Shown here: positions 47,540-56,912 of the stretch, in pieces
Layout of the letters: each line of letters starts with the position of its first letter
Numbering within the stretch: the first letter of the stretch is position 1
Assembly: GCF_030814435.1 (NCBI RefSeq)
Contig: NZ_JAUSUW010000007.1
Location: 186,001-250,000, forward strand
Length of the DNA: 64,000 bases
Origin: Peteryoungia aggregata LMG 23059
Lineage (GTDB): Bacteria; Pseudomonadota; Alphaproteobacteria; Rhizobiales; Rhizobiaceae
Reading direction: 5' to 3'
Notes under the pieces: generated by a model
The model's input: the letters and a program-made list of their open reading frames with translations, nothing else
Database searches by the model: none
What the model was told of the DNA's origin: nothing
Position numbers and translations under genes: made by a program

Positions 47540-49603
47540 ATGAAGAACCGTGCCCTCTGGGTGGTCCTGCTCGTACTTGCCATCGTCAGCCTGCTGATGG
47601 TGTTCGTCATCATGCCGCGCCTCAACGCACCGACCAGCGATGCGCCGACCGTCAACGCTGCCGCGGATGCGGTGACGTCCGCCGCCGAAACGGCGGCAGC
47701 CGACATCGCGGCCACCGCGAGCCAGAAGATGGATCGCCTCAAGAGCGAAGCCGTCAAGGCGGTCGACGGCATTTCAGCGCTGTTTGCCGACGGCAGGACG
47801 CCCGGCATCGAGGCCTATACCGCCGCCAGGACGCTGGCCCAGGGCGCCATCCAGGCGCTCGCCGCCATTGAGCTGCCTGAAGGACTGGACACGACGCTTG
47901 CAGACGGCATCAAGGCCGTGCAGGCCGATGCCGCACGCGCACTGGCATTGATCCAGCAGCTGCCGGCCGATCCGGCCAAGGCGGCAACCATGGTTGCGGC
48001 GATCAAGGATGCCCTGCTCGGACAGCCCGTCGCGGCTGCCCCGGTTGCCGACATTACCACCCCGACTGTACCGCGGTTCGATGTCCTGCGTGTCGAGCCG
48101 GATGGATCCACCGTCATTGCCGGCAATGCCGTTCCCGGCGCCAAGGTCGAAATCCTGAACGGACCGGTGGTCATCTCTTCACAGACCGTGGACCAGACCG
48201 GCGACTTCGCCGCCGTGCTCGACCAGCCACTCGCACCGGGAGACCACTCCCTGCAAATCCGCGCCACGGGTCCGGACGGTAATGTCGTGACGTCGGAAGA
48301 GGTCGCAACGATTTCCGTGCCGGATGGTGGCAAGGGCGAGTTGCTCGCCATGGTGTCAAAACCCGGCGAAGCGAGCCGCATGATCACGCTGCCGGGATCT
48401 GACACTGCAGGCACAACCCAAGTCGCGGCGACCCCGGCTGCCACAGCAGCCTCTGCCGGCGACACTCCGCCGACCCCAGGCGCACTGCCAGAACTCCCAG
48501 CGGCCGCGAGCGAACTCACGAGCTCAGCACCGACCATCCCGGGAAGCACCGACACGGCTGCCGTTCCCGCCAACCCGCCGTCCGCAGACACCCCGGCCGC
48601 CCTCCCCGGCGCCACCGAAGTCCAGGTCACGGCCGTCGAGATCGAAGGGGACCGGATCTTCGTCGCCGGCAAGGCCCCGGCGGGTGCCACCGTACGCGGC
48701 TTCGCCAACAAGGCTGCGATTGGCGAGACCGTCAGCGACAGCAGCGGCAACTTCGTCATCGAAGGCGAAATGAAGCTCGAGATCGGTAACCACATCATCG
48801 AGGTGGAACTGCTCGATTCGACCGGCAAGATCGTCGTGCGTGCCTCTGTGCCGTTCGAGCGTCCTGCGGGCGAACAGGTCTCCGTGGTCGCGCAGTCGAC
48901 ACTGCCGGCAACGGCCGATACGGCCAGCCCGGAACAGGTGGAGTTCGAACGGTTGCGCATCGCGCTGACCAAGGCGATGACCATCCTTGAGGGCTTGTTT
49001 GCCAATGGTCAGAAGCCGGCACTGGAACAGGCTGCGGCCGCCCGCTCGGCAACCGAGATCGGACTGCAGTCGATCGCCGAATTCCGTCCGGGACCGAATG
49101 CCAGTGCGGATTTTGCTGGCGCCGTCAGCGCCCATTCCGCCAAGGCCAAGGAAGCCCTGTCTCTGCTGCAGTCCGTGCCAAAGGGCGATGTGGAGGCACT
49201 GGGCGCGACCCTGCCGAAGATACTCGCGCTGATCCGCGCGCTGCTGGAAGAGCCAACGCCGTCGCTGGCCGCTCAGGCATCTACGACCGCATCAGGTGCA
49301 GATGCTGCGGCACCGGCTTCTGCGCCTGCGGGCACGACAGCGGAACCGAAGACAATCCAGCAGGCTCCGCTCGCACAGAGCGACAGCAGCGTGATCATCC
49401 GCCGGGGCGACACGCTCTGGCAGATCTCTCGCCGCGTCTATGGCCAGGGCGTGCGCTACACCACGATCTATCTGGCCAACGAAAACCAGATCAACAATCC
49501 GGACCGGATCGAGCCGGGTCAGATCTTCACGGTGCCGAGGGAAGCGCTCCCGAATGCCGAGGAAATCCACCGCAAACGCCTGCGTGGCGAGCCGGTGAAC
49601 TAA
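47540..49603 (+). CDS. LysM cell-wall binding protein with duplicated Ig-like and helical modules
   Basis: 687 residues. An N-terminal membrane anchor (about 5-28) is followed by modules in mirror order: a helical module (about 75-162, ALFADGRTPGIEAY), an Ig-like beta domain (about 176-264), a Pro/Ala/Thr-rich linker, a second Ig-like domain (about 358-442), a second helical module (about 465-572, GLFANGQKPALEQA) and a C-terminal LysM (about 617-671, RRGDTLWQISRRVYG). LysM binds peptidoglycan. This type of LysM protein is common in rhizobia; its role is unknown. Confidence 0.85.
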   Translation: MKNRALWVVLLVLAIVSLLMVFVIMPRLNAPTSDAPTVNAAADAVTSAAETAAADIAATASQKMDRLKSEAVKAVDGISALFADGRTPGIEAYTAARTLAQGAIQALAAIELPEGLDTTLADGIKAVQADAARALALIQQLPADPAKAATMVAAIKDALLGQPVAAAPVADITTPTVPRFDVLRVEPDGSTVIAGNAVPGAKVEILNGPVVISSQTVDQTGDFAAVLDQPLAPGDHSLQIRATGPDGNVVTSEEVATISVPDGGKGELLAMVSKPGEASRMITLPGSDTAGTTQVAATPAATAASAGDTPPTPGALPELPAAASELTSSAPTIPGSTDTAAVPANPPSADTPAALPGATEVQVTAVEIEGDRIFVAGKAPAGATVRGFANKAAIGETVSDSSGNFVIEGEMKLEIGNHIIEVELLDSTGKIVVRASVPFERPAGEQVSVVAQSTLPATADTASPEQVEFERLRIALTKAMTILEGLFANGQKPALEQAAAARSATEIGLQSIAEFRPGPNASADFAGAVSAHSAKAKEALSLLQSVPKGDVEALGATLPKILALIRALLEEPTPSLAAQASTTASGADAAAPASAPAGTTAEPKTIQQAPLAQSDSSVIIRRGDTLWQISRRVYGQGVRYTTIYLANENQINNPDRIEPGQIFTVPREALPNAEEIHRKRLRGEPVN

Positions 49604-49657
49604 GCTTTCACAGATCCGTTGTTGTATTCGCGCCAGCGGAATCCTAATTGAATGACG

Positions 49658-49687
49658 GCGGCGGTCCCCATGGGATCGCCGCTTTTT
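49658..49687 (+). terminator. Intrinsic terminator after the LysM gene
   Basis: An 11-pair stem (49658-49668 with 49672-49682, one G-U pair) with a 3-base loop is followed by TTTTT. It ends 28 bases before the start of the next gene. Confidence 0.8.
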
Positions 49688-49715
49688 GATCTGCAGGCAA
49701 TCGAGAGGGTCGGGG

Positions 49716-51605
49716 ATGGCAGAGGCGAAGAAAAAGACAGTATCAGCCGACGACGGCAACCCGATGCAGACCCTGGTCAATCTGTGGCCCTATATGTGGC
49801 CCGCGGACCGCTTCGATCTCAAGATGCGTGTGGTGTGGGCCACAGTGTTCCTGATCATTTCGAAGTTCGTGCTGATCCTCGTCCCCTACTTCTTCAAATG
49901 GGCGACCGACGCGCTGAACGGTCGTCTCGACATGGCGGGCATTCTGCCGACCTTCCTGCTCGGCGCCGTGGCGCTCGTCATCTTCTACAACATCACCCGC
50001 ATTGCCCAGGTCGGCCTCAACCAGCTGCGCGACGCGCTTTTCGCCAGCGTCGGCCAGCATGCCGTGCGCCAGCTCGCCTACCGAACCTTCGTGCACATGC
50101 ACCAGCTATCGCTGCGCTTCCACCTTGAGCGCAAAACCGGAGGGCTTTCGCGCATCATCGAGCGCGGCACGAAGGGGATCGAGACGATCGTGCGTTTCAC
50201 GATCCTCAATTCCGTTCCGACACTGATCGAATTCATCCTGACGGCCGCGATCTTCTGGTGGACCTACGGCTTCTCCTATCTCGGCGTCACGGCATTCACG
50301 GTCTGGGCCTATATCTGGTTCACCATCCGGGCGTCCGACTGGCGCATCGGCATCCGCCGGGCAATGAACGAGAGCGACACCGACGCCAATACCAAGGCCA
50401 TAGACTCGCTCCTGAACTTCGAGACGGTCAAGTATTTCGGCAACGAGGAGATGGAAGCGAAACGTTTCGATGTCTCGATGGCGAGCTACGAGAAATCGGC
50501 CACCCAGGTCTGGACCTCTCTCGGCTGGCTCAATTTCGGTCAGGGCCTGATCTTCGGCATCGGCACGGCGATTATCATGGTCATGTCGGCGCTTGCCGTG
50601 CAGCGCGGCGAGCAGACGATCGGCGACTTTGTCTTCGTCAATGCCCTCCTGATGCAGCTTTCCGTGCCGCTCAACTTCATCGGCTTCGTCTATCGCGAAA
50701 TCCGTCAGGGCCTCACCGATATCGAACAGATGTTCGACCTGCTGGAAGTCCAGGCAGAAGTGGTCGACAAGCCGGATGCGACGGCGCTTTCGATCGACAA
50801 GGGTGCCATCGCCTTCAAGGACGTGCATTTCCACTACGACCCCGACCGGCCGATCCTGAAAGGCGTTTCCTTCGAGGTGCCCGCCGGCAAGACCGTCGCG
50901 GTGGTTGGGCCGTCCGGCGCCGGCAAGTCGACCATCTCGCGCCTGCTCTACCGGTTCTACGACGTGCAGCAGGGCTCGATCACCATCGACGGCCAGGATG
51001 TGCGCGACGTGACGCAGAAGTCTCTCCGCGCGGTGATCGGGATGGTCCCTCAGGACACGGTGCTGTTCAACGACACCATCGCCTACAACATCCGCTACGG
51101 CCGCCCGGGCGCTTCCGAGGCCGAGATCGAGCAGGCGGCGGAGGTCGCCCAGATCTCGCGTTTCATCAAGGAGCTGCCGGAGGGCTATGGGACCAAGGTC
51201 GGCGAGCGGGGGCTTAAGCTCTCTGGGGGCGAGAAGCAGCGCGTCGCGATCGCACGCACCGTGCTCAAGGCCCCGCCGATCCTCATCCTCGACGAGGCGA
51301 CTTCGGCACTCGACACCACGACCGAACACGAAATCCAGTCGGCGCTCGACATCGTGTCGAAGAACCGTACGACATTGGTTATTGCCCACAGGCTTTCGAC
51401 CGTGGTCAATGCCGACGAGATCATCGTGCTGAAGGGCGGCGAGATCGCGGAACGCGGCAGCCATTCGGCGCTTCTCGAACAAAATGGCCTCTATGCCTCG
51501 ATGTGGAACCGCCAGCGGGAAGCCACCCAGGCGGAAGAGAAGCTGCGGCAGGTGCGCGAGAGCGACGAACTTGGTGTCGTGGTTCGGCGTCCTCCGGCAA
51601 GCTGA
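49716..51605 (+). CDS. Atm1-type ABC transporter, permease-ATPase fusion
   Basis: 629 residues from ATG 49716 (MAEAKKKTV). A six-segment membrane domain (about 35-330) is fused to an ATPase. Motifs are Walker [10 protein letters not shown], signature LSGGEKQRVAIAR and Walker B ILILDEATSALD. The NERGTKGIE-like loop and the KYFGNEEMEAKRF segment are typical of the Atm1/HMT1 group. These half-transporters export glutathione-linked or metal-bound compounds and aid Fe-S homeostasis and metal tolerance; the substrate is inferred. It works as a homodimer. Confidence 0.88.
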   Translation: MAEAKKKTVSADDGNPMQTLVNLWPYMWPADRFDLKMRVVWATVFLIISKFVLILVPYFFKWATDALNGRLDMAGILPTFLLGAVALVIFYNITRIAQVGLNQLRDALFASVGQHAVRQLAYRTFVHMHQLSLRFHLERKTGGLSRIIERGTKGIETIVRFTILNSVPTLIEFILTAAIFWWTYGFSYLGVTAFTVWAYIWFTIRASDWRIGIRRAMNESDTDANTKAIDSLLNFETVKYFGNEEMEAKRFDVSMASYEKSATQVWTSLGWLNFGQGLIFGIGTAIIMVMSALAVQRGEQTIGDFVFVNALLMQLSVPLNFIGFVYREIRQGLTDIEQMFDLLEVQAEVVDKPDATALSIDKGAIAFKDVHFHYDPDRPILKGVSFEVPAGKTVAVVGPSGAGKSTISRLLYRFYDVQQGSITIDGQDVRDVTQKSLRAVIGMVPQDTVLFNDTIAYNIRYGRPGASEAEIEQAAEVAQISRFIKELPEGYGTKVGERGLKLSGGEKQRVAIARTVLKAPPILILDEATSALDTTTEHEIQSALDIVSKNRTTLVIAHRLSTVVNADEIIVLKGGEIAERGSHSALLEQNGLYASMWNRQREATQAEEKLRQVRESDELGVVVRRPPAS

Positions 51606-51629
51606 AGCAAGGGGCCTTGCCGGTTCCGA

Positions 51630-52940
51630 TCAATCGGCCTTGCAGAGCCGGTTGCGCCCGTCGCGCTTTGCCCGATAGAGCGCAAGGTCTGCACGCCGGA
51701 GCGCATGGTCAATGGTCTCGTCCGCAGGGCTGAAATCGGCAAGGCCGATGCTGACCGTGCCGGCAGCGCCAACAGCCGTGACGACCCGGCAATAGCGGGC
51801 GATATCGCTGCGCATCCGCTCGAGGATTTCGCCGGCCATGGAGACGTGCTCTCCCTCGAAGAACGCAAAGAACTCCTCGCCTCCGGCGCGCGCAATGAGA
51901 ACACCCTCATCCTCGTGCGTGCGCAGCGTATCCACGATCGAGCAGAGTGTAAGGTCACCCTCGCCATGGCCGAGTTCGTCGTTGATCGACTTGAAATTGT
52001 CGATGTCGATCACCGCCACCGCGAAGCGGCTCCGGTCCCTATCGGCGTCTTGGATGGCCGACGTTGCGACCTGAAAGAACTTGCGCCGGTTATAGGCATT
52101 GGTGAGCGGATCACGCTCGGCGGCGGCGGTCAGCCGCGCCTCGAGCTCCTTGCGTTCGGTGATGTCGATGAGCACACCGGCGATCCCGCGAAGCCCGCCA
52201 TTTCGGGAATCAACGCGCGCCTTGTGGAGCATGATGTGGCGCATTCCCGTGTCCGGAATGCAGACATCCGTCTCGAGCCGCAGGACACCACCGTCGCGCA
52301 TCACCGCCATGTCTGATTCACGATGAGCATCCGCAGCATCCTTTGCGAGGAAGTCGGCGAGTGTCCGGCCGATCAACTCATCCCTGTGGCTTCCGACGAA
52401 ATTGCTGAAGGCTGTATTGCAGCCCAGGTAGCGTCCGTCGACGTCCTTGAGATAGATGGGGGTCGGCAGGTGGTCGAGACCGTCCTGCCAGCCATCAAGC
52501 TTGTCCTGCAGAACCTCCCGGCATTGCTCATGCGCCTGAACCCGCGTGAGGTGCCGCCTGGCGCGCAGCAGGCAGTGCAGCACCTGATGCCCGCCCGCCT
52601 CCAGCAACAAATCGTCGGCGCCGGCGTCGAAAAGTTCGGCCTGCAACTCTGGCCCAGCTTGTCCGGTCACGGCGACGAGGTAGAGCGCATCCCCGCAGGC
52701 GGCACGCAGCCGAAGGACGCCGTTGACAGCCGACCTCTGGCTTGCATCGAGAAAGCAGACTGAAACACTCTGAAGTTCGCCGGGATCGCGAACCATGACC
52801 GGCGCAAGTGAACCGATGATTGGCGGCGGAGACATTCCGCCGGAGGAATACCAGGCGATCGCAATCAACGGCGCCGTATCCGTGGCCGATTCAGTTTTTC
52901 TGGCGAGCTGCAAAATCAGTCCTCGTCCGGAACGGTCCAT
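51630..52940 (-). CDS. PAS-GGDEF diguanylate cyclase with degenerate receiver-like N-terminus
   Basis: 436 residues from ATG 52940 (MDRSGRGLILQL); an ATG at 52994 is possible. Residues about 55-130 resemble the second half of a response-regulator receiver (VCFLDASQR, AVTGQ, AGADDLLLE). A PAS domain follows (about 150-265, LDHLPTPIYLKDVDGRYLGCN) and then GGDEF (about 275-430) with DPLTNAYNRR and RAGGEEFF. The RxxD inhibitory site is absent. It would make cyclic di-GMP in response to an unknown signal. It is convergent with the ABC gene. Confidence 0.85.
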   Translation of the reverse strand: MDRSGRGLILQLARKTESATDTAPLIAIAWYSSGGMSPPPIIGSLAPVMVRDPGELQSVSVCFLDASQRSAVNGVLRLRAACGDALYLVAVTGQAGPELQAELFDAGADDLLLEAGGHQVLHCLLRARRHLTRVQAHEQCREVLQDKLDGWQDGLDHLPTPIYLKDVDGRYLGCNTAFSNFVGSHRDELIGRTLADFLAKDAADAHRESDMAVMRDGGVLRLETDVCIPDTGMRHIMLHKARVDSRNGGLRGIAGVLIDITERKELEARLTAAAERDPLTNAYNRRKFFQVATSAIQDADRDRSRFAVAVIDIDNFKSINDELGHGEGDLTLCSIVDTLRTHEDEGVLIARAGGEEFFAFFEGEHVSMAGEILERMRSDIARYCRVVTAVGAAGTVSIGLADFSPADETIDHALRRADLALYRAKRDGRNRLCKAD

Positions 52941-53156
52941 TGCGGTACCTGGCCCGGATCCCCCTTTGATTGACACCCCATTTCTAGGGTGCATTCATTT
53001 ACAAAATCTCGCCGACTTCAGGACAAGTTGATCTTTTTTTGGGCCACCTGTGGATTGTCACAAGTGCTTTAAGCCGGCTTGATTTGACGGTCGGCATTGC
53101 CCATCTGCGGCTTTCAGAGTAGTCACGGGCGAGACAATAAAGAGACTGAGGACCCC

Positions 53157-53855
53157 ATGGACCTGTTGGAAACCATCCGCAAGACGATCGTGCCGGTGCA
53201 CAAGGAAGGCTATCCCTTCGTCGCGGCATTCTTTGTCGCCTCGCTGGTGCTGGGCTGGATCTGGGACCCGCTCTTCTGGGTCGGCTTGGTGCTCACCCTC
53301 TGGTGCGCCTATTTCTTCCGTGACCCCGAACGGGTGACGCCGCAGGACGACGATCTCGTCATCAGCCCGGCCGATGGCCGGGTGTCCTCCGTGCAGATGG
53401 TCGTGCCGCCAGAAGAGCTCAATCTCGGCAACGAACCGATGCTGCGCATTACCGTCTTCATGAACGTCTTCAACTGCCATGTGAACCGCGCGCCGGTGCG
53501 TGGCCGGGTGACGACGATCGCCTACAAGGAAGGCCAGTTCCTCAATGCTGAGCTCGATAAGGCCAGCACCGACAACGAGCGCAACGGCCTCGTCATCGAG
53601 AGCAAGCACGGTGCGATTGGTGTCGTTCAGATTGCCGGCCTTGTGGCGCGCCGCATCATCTGCTGGACCAATCCCAATGAACCGCTCGAAACAGGCGAAC
53701 GCTTCGGACTGATCCGTTTCGGCTCGCGGCTCGACGTGTTCCTGCCGGCCGGTGCCGAACCGCGGGTCTCGCTCGGACAGACCGCGATTGCGGGTGAGAC
53801 CGTGATCGCCGAATTCGGCTCGGCCAAGGGGCCGGTCATCAGCCGCCGCAGCTGA
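53157..53855 (+). CDS. psd: Phosphatidylserine decarboxylase
   Basis: 232 residues, the short class of the enzyme. It converts phosphatidylserine to phosphatidylethanolamine at the inner membrane. A hydrophobic N-terminal segment (about 20-55) is followed by [10 protein letters not shown] and the [12 protein letters not shown] segment. Self-cleavage would occur before Ser190 in RFGSRLDVF, making the pyruvoyl group. ATG 53157 is chosen; the frame is open to 53097. It is followed 11 bases later by pssA, the enzyme that makes its substrate. Confidence 0.93.
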   Translation: MDLLETIRKTIVPVHKEGYPFVAAFFVASLVLGWIWDPLFWVGLVLTLWCAYFFRDPERVTPQDDDLVISPADGRVSSVQMVVPPEELNLGNEPMLRITVFMNVFNCHVNRAPVRGRVTTIAYKEGQFLNAELDKASTDNERNGLVIESKHGAIGVVQIAGLVARRIICWTNPNEPLETGERFGLIRFGSRLDVFLPAGAEPRVSLGQTAIAGETVIAEFGSAKGPVISRRS

Positions 53856-53866
53856 GGAAACCATCG

Positions 53867-54727
53867 ATGGAAGATCAGAACGCGTCGATCGACAGCCGCA
53901 AGGCGGCTCAGGGTGACGCAGGGGCGCGTGGTCCCCGGCTCCGGGAAATCCCTCTCAGGCTGATCATCCCCAACCTGATCACGGTGCTGGCGATCTGCGC
54001 CGGCCTCACCGGCATCCGGCTTGCCTTCGAGAACCGCTATGAACTGGCGGTCGCGATGGTGCTGGCCGCCGCCTTCCTTGATGGCATAGACGGGCGGGTT
54101 GCCCGGATGATGAAGGCCACGTCGAAATTCGGCGCGCAGATGGACTCGCTTGCCGACATCATCAATTTCGGCGTCGCCCCTGCCCTCGTCCTTTATGTCT
54201 TCGTGCTCGACCAGGCCAGGTCGCTGGGCTGGATCGCGGCGCTGATCTACGCGATTGCCGCCGGGCTTCGACTTGCGCGCTTCAACGTGATGGACGAGCG
54301 CGAGACCAAGGCGCCCTGGCAGTCGGAGTTCTTTGTCGGCGTGCCGGCGCCTGCGGGTGCTGCTCTCGTGCTGCTACCGGTTTATCTCGGGTTCCTCGGC
54401 GTGGCTCCGGTTGGCGTCTTCGCCTATGCGAGCACCGCCTACACCATCATCATCGCCTATCTGCTGGTCAGCCGTCTGCCGGTCTGGTCGGGCAAGTCGG
54501 AGACGAGCCATATCCGCCGGGACCTGGTACTCCCGATGATTCTCGGCGTCGTGCTTTATGTCGCGCTGCTGATGAGCTTTACCTGGGAAGTGCTTGTGGT
54601 GACCGTGCTTCTCTATCTCTGCTCGCTACCCTTCGGTGCCCGAAACTGGCATCGCCGCTATGGCACGCTGACGATTGGCGAAGAATCAGCGGAAAAGGGA
54701 CTTTCGGAGATAGACCGGGGCGTTTGA
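53867..54727 (+). CDS. pssA: CDP-diacylglycerol-serine O-phosphatidyltransferase
   Basis: 286 residues. It makes phosphatidylserine from CDP-diacylglycerol and serine. The CDP-alcohol phosphotransferase motif (DG-x2-AR-x8-G-x3-D-x3-D) is complete within DGRVARMMKATSKFG and the following DSLAD. Seven or eight membrane segments cover the rest, with a polar N-terminal tail. psd-pssA is the standard rhizobial pair for phosphatidylethanolamine synthesis. Confidence 0.94.
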   Translation: MEDQNASIDSRKAAQGDAGARGPRLREIPLRLIIPNLITVLAICAGLTGIRLAFENRYELAVAMVLAAAFLDGIDGRVARMMKATSKFGAQMDSLADIINFGVAPALVLYVFVLDQARSLGWIAALIYAIAAGLRLARFNVMDERETKAPWQSEFFVGVPAPAGAALVLLPVYLGFLGVAPVGVFAYASTAYTIIIAYLLVSRLPVWSGKSETSHIRRDLVLPMILGVVLYVALLMSFTWEVLVVTVLLYLCSLPFGARNWHRRYGTLTIGEESAEKGLSEIDRGV

Positions 54728-54756
54728 CCGTTTTTTTGTTCAAAAATGTACAAATT

Positions 54757-54791
54757 GAGCCCCGCCAAGCCTGAAAACTTGTGCGGGGCTC
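54757..54791 (+). terminator. Hairpin after pssA
   Basis: GAGCCCCGC (54757-54765) pairs with GCGGGGCTC (54783-54791) around a 17-base loop. The T-rich run is interrupted (TCCTTATCT), so it is a likely but imperfect end for psd-pssA. Confidence 0.5.
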
Positions 54792-54913
54792 TCCTTATCT
54801 ACTCTTTTTCTTCAAATTTGATTTGTGTCACAGCCTCGGCCACGCTTTTGTCATGTTCTCCACAGAGAGAGCCGCGAACAAAAAATACCGGTCAGGAAAC
54901 ACTCCCGAGGAAC

Positions 54914-55057
54914 ATGACGATGACGACGCAGAACGACGCCGAGCAGCAGAAGCCGGCAAACGAGAATCTAGCCTTGAACTACCGTCCGCTCGGCCTGAAG
55001 GCTGTGCTTGCCGCTGCCCTGATGCTGAAGCGCAAGCCGGCACCAAAGGTCGCCTGA
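54914..55057 (+). CDS. Small protein of unknown function
   Basis: 47 residues from ATG 54914 with GAGG just upstream; the frame is open further upstream, but only this part looks coding. The N-terminal half is polar (MTTQNDAEQQKPANENLALNYRP) and the C-terminal half is amphipathic and basic (LKAVLAAALMLKRKPAPKVA). Too short for a full membrane span, but the helix could bind membranes. No family recognised. Its position downstream of pssA and a good ribosome site support translation. Confidence 0.6.
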   Translation: MTMTTQNDAEQQKPANENLALNYRPLGLKAVLAAALMLKRKPAPKVA

Positions 55058-55070
55058 GCGAGGTCTCGCT

Positions 55071-55835
55071 CTAGAACAAGTTCATCTGCCCGTCGTCGGA
55101 CCTGTCCGTGGCGGGCTTTTGCTTTTTGGGTGGCGGAATCACAGGTGTCTGGAGCTCGGCACCGACATTGGCGACCTTGTTGACGAGGTCCGAGACGGGG
55201 ATCGCTTCGAAGTAATCCTCATCTGCCGGGCGCATGAGATCGACGATATCGCGCGGCTCGCCATGGCGGCAGTCGAGCCAGCGGGCGAAATCCTGCGGTT
55301 CGATCACCACAGGCATGCGGTCATGGATTTCCGAGATCGTGCGATTGGCACCCACGGTCAGAATACAACCTGTGTCGAGTTCCGATCCGTCCTTCGACAT
55401 ATACGTTTCCATCAAGCCGCCGAAGCAGACGATGCCGCCCCTCTTCGGGCGGATCCAATAGGCCTGCAGCTTCTCGCCGCTCTCCTTCGGCGGCCTGTGC
55501 CACTCGTAGAAGCCGGACGCGGGAACCAGCACACGCCGGTGCCGCATCGCGGCCCGGAAGGAGGCCTTGTCGATGGCCGTTTCAGAACGGGCATTGATCA
55601 GCAGGGTGAATTCCCTGGGGTCCTTGACCCAGGACGGGATCAGCCCCCAGCGGACCAGAACCGCCATGCGGTCCGGACGATTTGAACCCGGATCAAGCGG
55701 CGGCGCAGCGACTGCCACGAGGATGGGCTGCGTCGGCGCTATGTTGTAACGCGGCGGAAAGCCTTCGAGCTCCATCAGTCCGAGGATCTCGCGCACTTCT
55801 TCCGGGCTGGCTGTCAGGGCAAAACGTCCACACAT
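55071..55835 (-). CDS. SOS response-associated peptidase (SRAP/HMCES family)
   Basis: 254 residues from MCGRFALTAS; the open frame to 56000 is ignored because the family requires the Cys at position 2, exposed after Met removal. That Cys crosslinks to abasic sites in single-stranded DNA. The YNIAPTQ segment with the catalytic Asn, ASGFYEW with the Glu, and the HDRMPVV His are all present. It shields abasic sites from cleavage. Convergent with the small gene upstream. Confidence 0.92.
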   Translation of the reverse strand: MCGRFALTASPEEVREILGLMELEGFPPRYNIAPTQPILVAVAAPPLDPGSNRPDRMAVLVRWGLIPSWVKDPREFTLLINARSETAIDKASFRAAMRHRRVLVPASGFYEWHRPPKESGEKLQAYWIRPKRGGIVCFGGLMETYMSKDGSELDTGCILTVGANRTISEIHDRMPVVIEPQDFARWLDCRHGEPRDIVDLMRPADEDYFEAIPVSDLVNKVANVGAELQTPVIPPPKKQKPATDRSDDGQMNLF

Positions 55836-55968
55836 CCCCTGTAGATGGCAGTCGCACCGACATGGGTCAAGGCAGGAGGCCGTGCTTGCGGCCTCGGCAA
55901 AAGCCCGCGATAATCCCTGCACGCTGCTTCGCGCGAAGCAGGCCTTCGTCGACCGGAGTTGGTTTTCC

Positions 55969-56394
55969 ATGAGCATGCCCCGTCTCGCGTCTTCCGCCAT
56001 CGTCGAAAGGGCAGGACGCTATCTTCTCGTGCGCCGCGCCAATCCGCCGGCCGTGGATCTCTTTGCCTTTCCGGGTGGCAGGGCAGAGCCTGGCGAGACG
56101 CCGGAGGAAACGGCGCTGCGCGAGCTTCTGGAGGAAACGGGACTGGTAGGCCGCAATCCGCGTCTGTTCGAGACGGTGGAACTGCTGCCCGAGGCGGGCG
56201 TCAGCGGCAGCCATTTCCTGCTCTCCGTCTTCCAGGTCGAAACCGACGCAGAGGGTCTTGCAGAGGCTCAAAGCGATGCGATGGAGGCCGGCTGGTATCT
56301 GCCGGAGGAGATCCTCGACCTTCCCGTCCCGGACAGCGTGCGCGCATGCGTGCTACGCCTTTCGCCGGATCTGCGCATCGGAGGCGAGGCATGA
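55969..56394 (+). CDS. Nudix hydrolase
   Basis: 141 residues from ATG 55969; an ATG two codons later is possible. The complete Nudix box is visible: GGRAEPGETPEETALREL followed by LEETGL, giving the G-x5-E-x7-RE-x2-EE-x-G pattern. It would hydrolyse a nucleoside diphosphate linked to another group; the substrate is unknown. ADP-ribose-type activity is plausible from the LFAFPGG context. The TIGR02301-type gene starts inside its stop codon (ATGA). Confidence 0.88.
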   Translation: MSMPRLASSAIVERAGRYLLVRRANPPAVDLFAFPGGRAEPGETPEETALRELLEETGLVGRNPRLFETVELLPEAGVSGSHFLLSVFQVETDAEGLAEAQSDAMEAGWYLPEEILDLPVPDSVRACVLRLSPDLRIGGEA

Positions 56395-56819
56395 GCCGAC
56401 AGGGAGCATTCCGCCGTTCGGCTGCATTTCTCCTGTTCGCCCTCTTTACGGCGACAGCGGCGGCTCAGGAGAGCAACGTCATCACCGTGCCGCCCCCCGC
56501 CGACACCGAGAAGCCGACGCCTTATGACGAGCGTCTTGCGCGGCTTTCCGAGATCATCGGGGCCGTGCACTACCTGCGCAATCTCTGCAAGGTCGACGGC
56601 GAGCCGGAATGGCGACAACAGCTGCAATCCCTGCTGGATGCCGAGACGAAGACCGAGCCGAAGCGGCGGGCCCGGCTGACGGCCTCCTACAACCGTGGCT
56701 ATCGGTCGTTCGCCTCCGTCTACACCTCTTGCACACCGGCAGCAGTTCGTGCAGAGCAGAATTACCGTAACGAAGGCGCAACACTCGCCACAGAAATTAC
56801 CGCACGTTTCGGAAATTAA
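56391..56819 (+). CDS. Periplasmic protein of the TIGR02301 type
   Basis: 142 residues. A signal peptide ends near residue 24 (FTATAAAQE). The mature part has a Pro-rich start, then a helical domain with LSEIIGAVHYLRNLCKVDGEPEWR and YNRGYRSFASVYTSCTPAA. The two cysteines (in NLCK and TSCT) are suited to a disulfide. The family is widespread in rhizobia and has no known function; the label is from memory. Coupled to the Nudix gene by a four-base overlap. Confidence 0.75.
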   Translation: MSRQGAFRRSAAFLLFALFTATAAAQESNVITVPPPADTEKPTPYDERLARLSEIIGAVHYLRNLCKVDGEPEWRQQLQSLLDAETKTEPKRRARLTASYNRGYRSFASVYTSCTPAAVRAEQNYRNEGATLATEITARFGN

Positions 56820-56912
56820 CGATTAATTCACCTCTTTTGGCATGCCCCCGTGTCGTTTTGGCAAAAGGCTGATAGGGTCGTTAAGGACTGAGTAAGTGCT
56901 TCGAGGAATGCC

